Below are positions 60,403-64,000 of a DNA stretch of 64,000 nt, piece after piece. The position numbers and the translations under genes are program-made. The stretch comes from Desulfuromonadales bacterium (lineage in GTDB: Bacteria > Desulfobacterota > Desulfuromonadia > Geobacterales > Pseudopelobacteraceae). The DNA is taken from the NCBI GenBank assembly GCA_013349325.1, contig DUZX01000013.1, positions 1-64,000 of the forward strand, written 5' to 3'. How positions within the stretch are numbered: the stretch's first letter is position 1; the number at the start of each line of letters is the position of its first letter. The notes under the pieces were generated by a model. That model was not told the origin of the DNA, ran no database searches, and saw nothing but the letters and a program-made list of their open reading frames with translations.

Positions 60403-62907
60403 ATGAAAGCTGTCATCATGGCGGGTGGTTTTGGTACCCGCATTCAGCCACTGACCGGCAGCATGCCGAAGCCGATGATCCCGCTTTTCAACCGTCCGAT
60501 CATGCTGCATATCGTCGAGCTACTGAAAAAATACGACATTACCGAGCTGGTCATGCTGCTTTATCATCAGCCCTTTTATATCAAGAATTTTTTTCGCGAC
60601 GGCTCCGATTTCGGCGTCAAGATTACCTACGTTACGCCGCTGACCGATATGGGAACTGCCGGGGCGGTTAAAGCTGCCGAAAAATATCTGGATGGGCGTT
60701 TTCTGGTTATCAGTGGCGACCTGCTGACGGATTTTAACCTCAGAAAAATCCTCGATTTTCACGCCGACAGCAAGGCTAAAGCCACCATTACCCTGACATC
60801 GGTCAAGGATCCGCTGCAATTCGGCGTCGTCATCACCGACAAGGCCAAGCGCATTACCCAATTTCTGGAAAAGCCGGGCTGGGGCGAGGTCATCTCCGAT
60901 ACGATCAACACCGGTATCTATGTGCTCGAACCGGAAATCCTCAAGTATATTCCGGCCGGGGAAAACTTCGACTTCTCGCAGGATCTCTTTCCGTTGATGC
61001 TCAAGAAGAAGGATGCCCTGTTCGGCTATACGGCCAAGGGATACTGGCGCGATATCGGCAATACCGATTCCTACCGCGAAGCCTATCACGATATCTTCAA
61101 GGCGCGTATCAATCTGCGTATTGACGAGCCGAAGCAGGATTTTGTCGGTAAGGACCTGCGCATCGGAGCCGATGTCAAATTAGGACAGCCCTCTGGCCTG
61201 GAAGGGACAGTTGTCATCGGCGACAACAGCCAACTGTTGGGAGATGTGCGCATCAAGGATTCGGTCATCGGGCGCAACTGCACGATCGAAGCCGGTGTCA
61301 AACTCAACCGTTGTATCATCTGGGATAACTCCTACGTTAAAAAAGGGGCCAAGATCACTGATAGTGTCATCTGCTCCAACGTGCGGGTCGGACCGGGGGT
61401 GGTTATCGAAGAGGGTGTCATCGTGGCAGACGAAACTTCCATCGGCGATGAAGCGACCATTAAGGCGGATGTAAAGATCTGGCCCAAAAAGACGATTGAG
61501 GCCGGTGCCACCGTTACGACTAACATGATCTGGGGCGAAAAATGGAAAAAGGCGCTCTTTGAAGGTGCTATCATCAAGGGGCTTTCCAATGTCGAATTGA
61601 CCCCCGAATTCTGTGCTAAACTGGGGTGCGCCTATGGTACCTCGCTCCCCAAAGGGAGTTTCGTACTGGCCGGACGTGATTCCAACCCTTCATCCCGAAT
61701 GCTCAAGCGCTGCTTCGTGGGCGGATTACTCTCGGCCGGCGTCAACGTGCGAGACATGAAGATGACCTCGCTGCCGCTTCTGCGCTACAAGCTAAAAACC
61801 TTTGGTGAAGTCGGCGGTGTCCATTTTCGCCAGGCGCAGGATGATCCGGCCCTGCTGGAGATTGTCTTCATGGATGGCGACGGTCTCGATATTTCCAGTA
61901 ACATGGGGAAGAATATCGAGCGGACCTTCTTCAAAGAAAATTTCCGCCGTGCCCATCACACTGAACCGGGCGTGATTACCGATATCAACAATGTCGGTGA
62001 TTTCTACCGGGAAGGCTTTCTGCGGACTTTGGACCGCGAGGCGCTCAAAAAAGCCGCCAGTACGGTGGTTGTTGATTTCAATTTTTCACCGGCCAGCCAG
62101 ATCCTGCCTCAGTTGCTGAATGTGCTCGGGTTCTCGGTAATTGCACTGAACGCCTACGTTGATGAAGGATATGGTGTGCAGGTCAAAGAGAAAAACGAGG
62201 CGCTGAAGCAGCTGGCGACAATCGTCTCGTCACTGGGCGCCCAGTCCGGTTTCTGGCTTGACCCGACCGGGGAGGGGATTGCACTGGTTGACGAGTCTGG
62301 CCGGATTTATAGCGGTGTTGAGCTGCTTTCGGTTGTTGTGGCTTTGCTGTTGAAAGCCGGGCAGAAGGGTACCATCGCCATACCGGTACAGGCGCCGGCT
62401 ACCATCGAACAGATGGCGGCCCTGAAACGCTGCGATGTGATCCGTACCAAGAGCTCAGACCGGGCCATGCTGGAAGCGGCCACCTCATCAGAAGTTATCC
62501 TGACCGGCTCGATTGACGGTCGCTTTGCCTTCCCCCGTTTTCAAAGTTCGTTTGATGGATTGTTCACCATCGCCAAACTGATGGAGCTGGCGGCCATTAG
62601 CAATACCCTGCTTTCACAGGTGCTTCCGGCCGTACCGGCCAGCTCGTTCCTACAGACCAACCTTCCCTGTCCCTGGGAGATGAAGGGGGGCATCATGCGC
62701 AAGATGAGCGAAGACAGTCTTGAGCACGATGCCAGCTTTATTGACGGTATCAAGGTTACCTTTGGAGACGACTGGGTCCTGATTCTGCCGGACCAGTACC
62801 TGCCGGTGGTGCATATCGTGGCCGAGGCCAAAGACCCAAAAACGGCCCAGAAGCTGCTGAGCGAATATCAGAAAAAAGTTGTGGCCTGGAAAAAGGAGAT
62901 GGTGTAA
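60403..62907 (+). CDS. Mannose-1-phosphate guanylyltransferase fused to degenerate phosphomannomutase domain
   Basis: This 834-residue protein starts with a nucleotidyltransferase ('MAGGFGTRIQPLTGSMPKPMIPL', 'GDLLTDFNL', 'GYWRDIGNTDSY', about residues 1-235), continues with a left-handed hexapeptide helix (about 250-370) and ends in a phosphohexomutase-like region. In that region the phosphoserine loop TASHNP is replaced by 'FRQAQDDPALLE' (about residue 474) and the metal loop DGDGDR by 'DPTGEGIALVDESG' (about 619). So the first domain should make a nucleotide sugar, while the last is probably non-catalytic, perhaps regulatory. AGGAG precedes ATG 60403; the GH57 gene follows after 3 bp. Confidence 0.85.
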   Translation: MKAVIMAGGFGTRIQPLTGSMPKPMIPLFNRPIMLHIVELLKKYDITELVMLLYHQPFYIKNFFRDGSDFGVKITYVTPLTDMGTAGAVKAAEKYLDGRFLVISGDLLTDFNLRKILDFHADSKAKATITLTSVKDPLQFGVVITDKAKRITQFLEKPGWGEVISDTINTGIYVLEPEILKYIPAGENFDFSQDLFPLMLKKKDALFGYTAKGYWRDIGNTDSYREAYHDIFKARINLRIDEPKQDFVGKDLRIGADVKLGQPSGLEGTVVIGDNSQLLGDVRIKDSVIGRNCTIEAGVKLNRCIIWDNSYVKKGAKITDSVICSNVRVGPGVVIEEGVIVADETSIGDEATIKADVKIWPKKTIEAGATVTTNMIWGEKWKKALFEGAIIKGLSNVELTPEFCAKLGCAYGTSLPKGSFVLAGRDSNPSSRMLKRCFVGGLLSAGVNVRDMKMTSLPLLRYKLKTFGEVGGVHFRQAQDDPALLEIVFMDGDGLDISSNMGKNIERTFFKENFRRAHHTEPGVITDINNVGDFYREGFLRTLDREALKKAASTVVVDFNFSPASQILPQLLNVLGFSVIALNAYVDEGYGVQVKEKNEALKQLATIVSSLGAQSGFWLDPTGEGIALVDESGRIYSGVELLSVVVALLLKAGQKGTIAIPVQAPATIEQMAALKRCDVIRTKSSDRAMLEAATSSEVILTGSIDGRFAFPRFQSSFDGLFTIAKLMELAAISNTLLSQVLPAVPASSFLQTNLPCPWEMKGGIMRKMSEDSLEHDASFIDGIKVTFGDDWVLILPDQYLPVVHIVAEAKDPKTAQKLLSEYQKKVVAWKKEMV

Positions 62908-62910
62908 CGC

Positions 62911-64000
62911 ATGCCATCTACCCCTCTCGATGTGGTCATCGTATGGCACATGCATCAGCCGTACTACAAAGATCCGCTCAAAAATGAATACATCCTCCCC
63001 TGGACCTACCTGCATGGCATCAAGGATTATTTTGACATGCCGGCTATTGTCGAGGACACCCCCGGCGCGCGGGCGGTTTTCAATCTGGTGCCCTCCCTGA
63101 TCGAGCAACTGCTCGAATATGCCTCCGGTACGGCGGTCGATCCCTTCTTGATAAAGGCAATGACGGCTCCGGTCGATCTTTCTCTGGACGACAAGCTCTT
63201 TTTGTTGGAGAATTTTTTCTCGGCCAACCGGCAGCATATGATCGAACCTTCGCGGCGCTATCTTGAGCTGCTCTATATGGCCGGAGAAGGGAAAGCGGGC
63301 AGTGCCCGTGATCGCGTCAAACATTTCTCCGATCAGGATCTGCTTGATCTGCAGGTCTGGTTTTTTCTGGCCTGGACCGGTGAGGCGGCCCGCCTGCGAT
63401 ATCCGGCTTTCGGTGAGCTGGTTGCCAAGGGTGAAAACTACACTGCCACCGATAAGGAACTGCTCTTTAGCACTCAGCAGACCCTGCTGCAGGCCATCAT
63501 TCCGCTCTACAAGCGTCTGCATGAACAGGGGCGTATCGAATTGTCCGTCACCCCCTATTATCACCCGATCCTGCCGCTGTTGTGTGAAAGCCGCACCGCC
63601 CTGACCGCCATGCCGAGGGTCACACTGCCGCAGACCAACTTCCGGCACCCCGAGGACGCCCGCGCTCAGATAAAGAGGGGGATCAATTATTTCCGCGAAA
63701 TATTCGGCTTCACCCCGACCGGCATGTGGCCGTCAGAGGGGTCGGTCAGCAACGAAGCGCTGGAGATTATCACCGAATGCGGCATCGGCTGGATCGCCAC
63801 AGATGAGGAGATCCTGGCACAGAGCATGGATGGCGGGCTGGGGAGTCATAAGGAACGGCTCTATCGTCCCTGGCGCATCGCAAACAGTCATGGGGAGCTG
63901 GGCGCTTTCTTTCGTGATCACCAGCTTTCCGATCTGATCGGTTTTACCTATTCGCAATGGGATGCCGGACGGGCCGTGAGCGACCTCTGTAGCCGTCTGA
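62911..64000 (+). CDS. Glycoside hydrolase family 57 protein (partial, runs off right edge)
   Basis: From ATG 62911 the frame is open for 363 codons to the window edge. The start 'LDVVIVWHMHQPYYKDPLKNEYILPWTYLHGIKDYFDMPAIV' is the typical GH57 opening with the HMHQPYY motif. The nucleophile Glu is in 'TGMWPSEGSVSNEAL' (about residue 276), and 'GFTYSQWDAGRAVSDL' follows. GH57 enzymes act on alpha-glucans or as branching or debranching enzymes; the exact type cannot be told. It is coupled to the guanylyltransferase fusion, suggesting joint work in glucan or polysaccharide metabolism. Confidence 0.93.
   Translation, partial: MPSTPLDVVIVWHMHQPYYKDPLKNEYILPWTYLHGIKDYFDMPAIVEDTPGARAVFNLVPSLIEQLLEYASGTAVDPFLIKAMTAPVDLSLDDKLFLLENFFSANRQHMIEPSRRYLELLYMAGEGKAGSARDRVKHFSDQDLLDLQVWFFLAWTGEAARLRYPAFGELVAKGENYTATDKELLFSTQQTLLQAIIPLYKRLHEQGRIELSVTPYYHPILPLLCESRTALTAMPRVTLPQTNFRHPEDARAQIKRGINYFREIFGFTPTGMWPSEGSVSNEALEIITECGIGWIATDEEILAQSMDGGLGSHKERLYRPWRIANSHGELGAFFRDHQLSDLIGFTYSQWDAGRAVSDLCSRL

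Noticed and set aside
1-64000. CRISPR array, tRNA or rRNA genes.
   Set aside because: No regularly spaced direct repeats with unique spacers and no cloverleaf or rRNA-like sequence were recognised while reading the intergenic regions.

Overview
The window looks like chromosome from a Geobacter/Trichlorobacter/Pelobacter-type member of the Geobacterales. This is inferred from gene content: a methyl-accepting protein with a NIT domain, a DUF4388-HDOD protein, a small lipoprotein c-type cytochrome, an acyl-CoA carboxylase/methylmalonyl-CoA mutase cluster, a two-CW-like sensor kinase, SLBB-type polysaccharide export and families of short intergenic inverted repeats. No rRNA, tRNA or CRISPR array was recognised.

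Layout. 1-4640 is an eroded accessory patch: an ISAzo13-like transposase end abuts a truncated SWIM-finger gene, followed by a broken hipA beside an intact hipB with three operators at 49-bp spacing, two decayed PIN-toxin modules and one chemoreceptor. 4731-22008 is mostly core: a molybdoenzyme, HDOD protein, aconitase, diheme lipoprotein, TatD, glycosyltransferase, cardiolipin synthase, FAH-family hydrolase, a CpoB-like lipoprotein, LysM protein, dprA, topA and trmFO. 22154-32401 holds an Fe-S oxidoreductase subunit and then a propionate/methylmalonyl-CoA locus: XRE-cupin regulator, carboxyltransferase, a long biotin carboxylase with biotinyl domain, a thymidylate-kinase-like protein lacking its catalytic residues, mutase large subunit and epimerase. 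A GxxExxY nuclease-like gene bounded by near-perfect inverted repeats sits between mutase and epimerase. 32402-34257 is a porin with a long leader.

34345-36869 is a second accessory patch: HigBA, a three-gene MqsR/zinc-ribbon antitoxin/small-protein operon with a perfect palindrome in its promoter, and an orphan MNT antitoxin whose HepT partner is cut off by a repeat. 36935-39066 encodes a PhoA-type phosphatase and a flavin split-barrel protein. 39243-46307 is a signalling operon: receiver, membrane sensor fused to a DEDDh exonuclease, small membrane protein, SLC5-type transporter-histidine kinase and DUF294 nucleotidyltransferase. 46317-51236 carries DUF1653, NFU, aspartase and molybdenum-cofactor genes including an FdhD-MobA fusion. 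51390-56689 is an envelope polysaccharide export operon, followed by cysS, a sensor/receiver pair, a guanylyltransferase fused to a degenerate phosphomannomutase domain, and a GH57 gene running off the right edge.

The main theme for discovery is the link between short inverted repeats and accessory genes. At least three repeat families occur here. They truncate toxin genes (PIN, HepT), sit inside the carboxylase operon, and in one case frame a nuclease-like gene as a cassette. The other notable objects are the three-gene MqsR-like operon, the sensor-exonuclease fusion and the kinase-fold pseudoenzyme in the propionyl-CoA operon.
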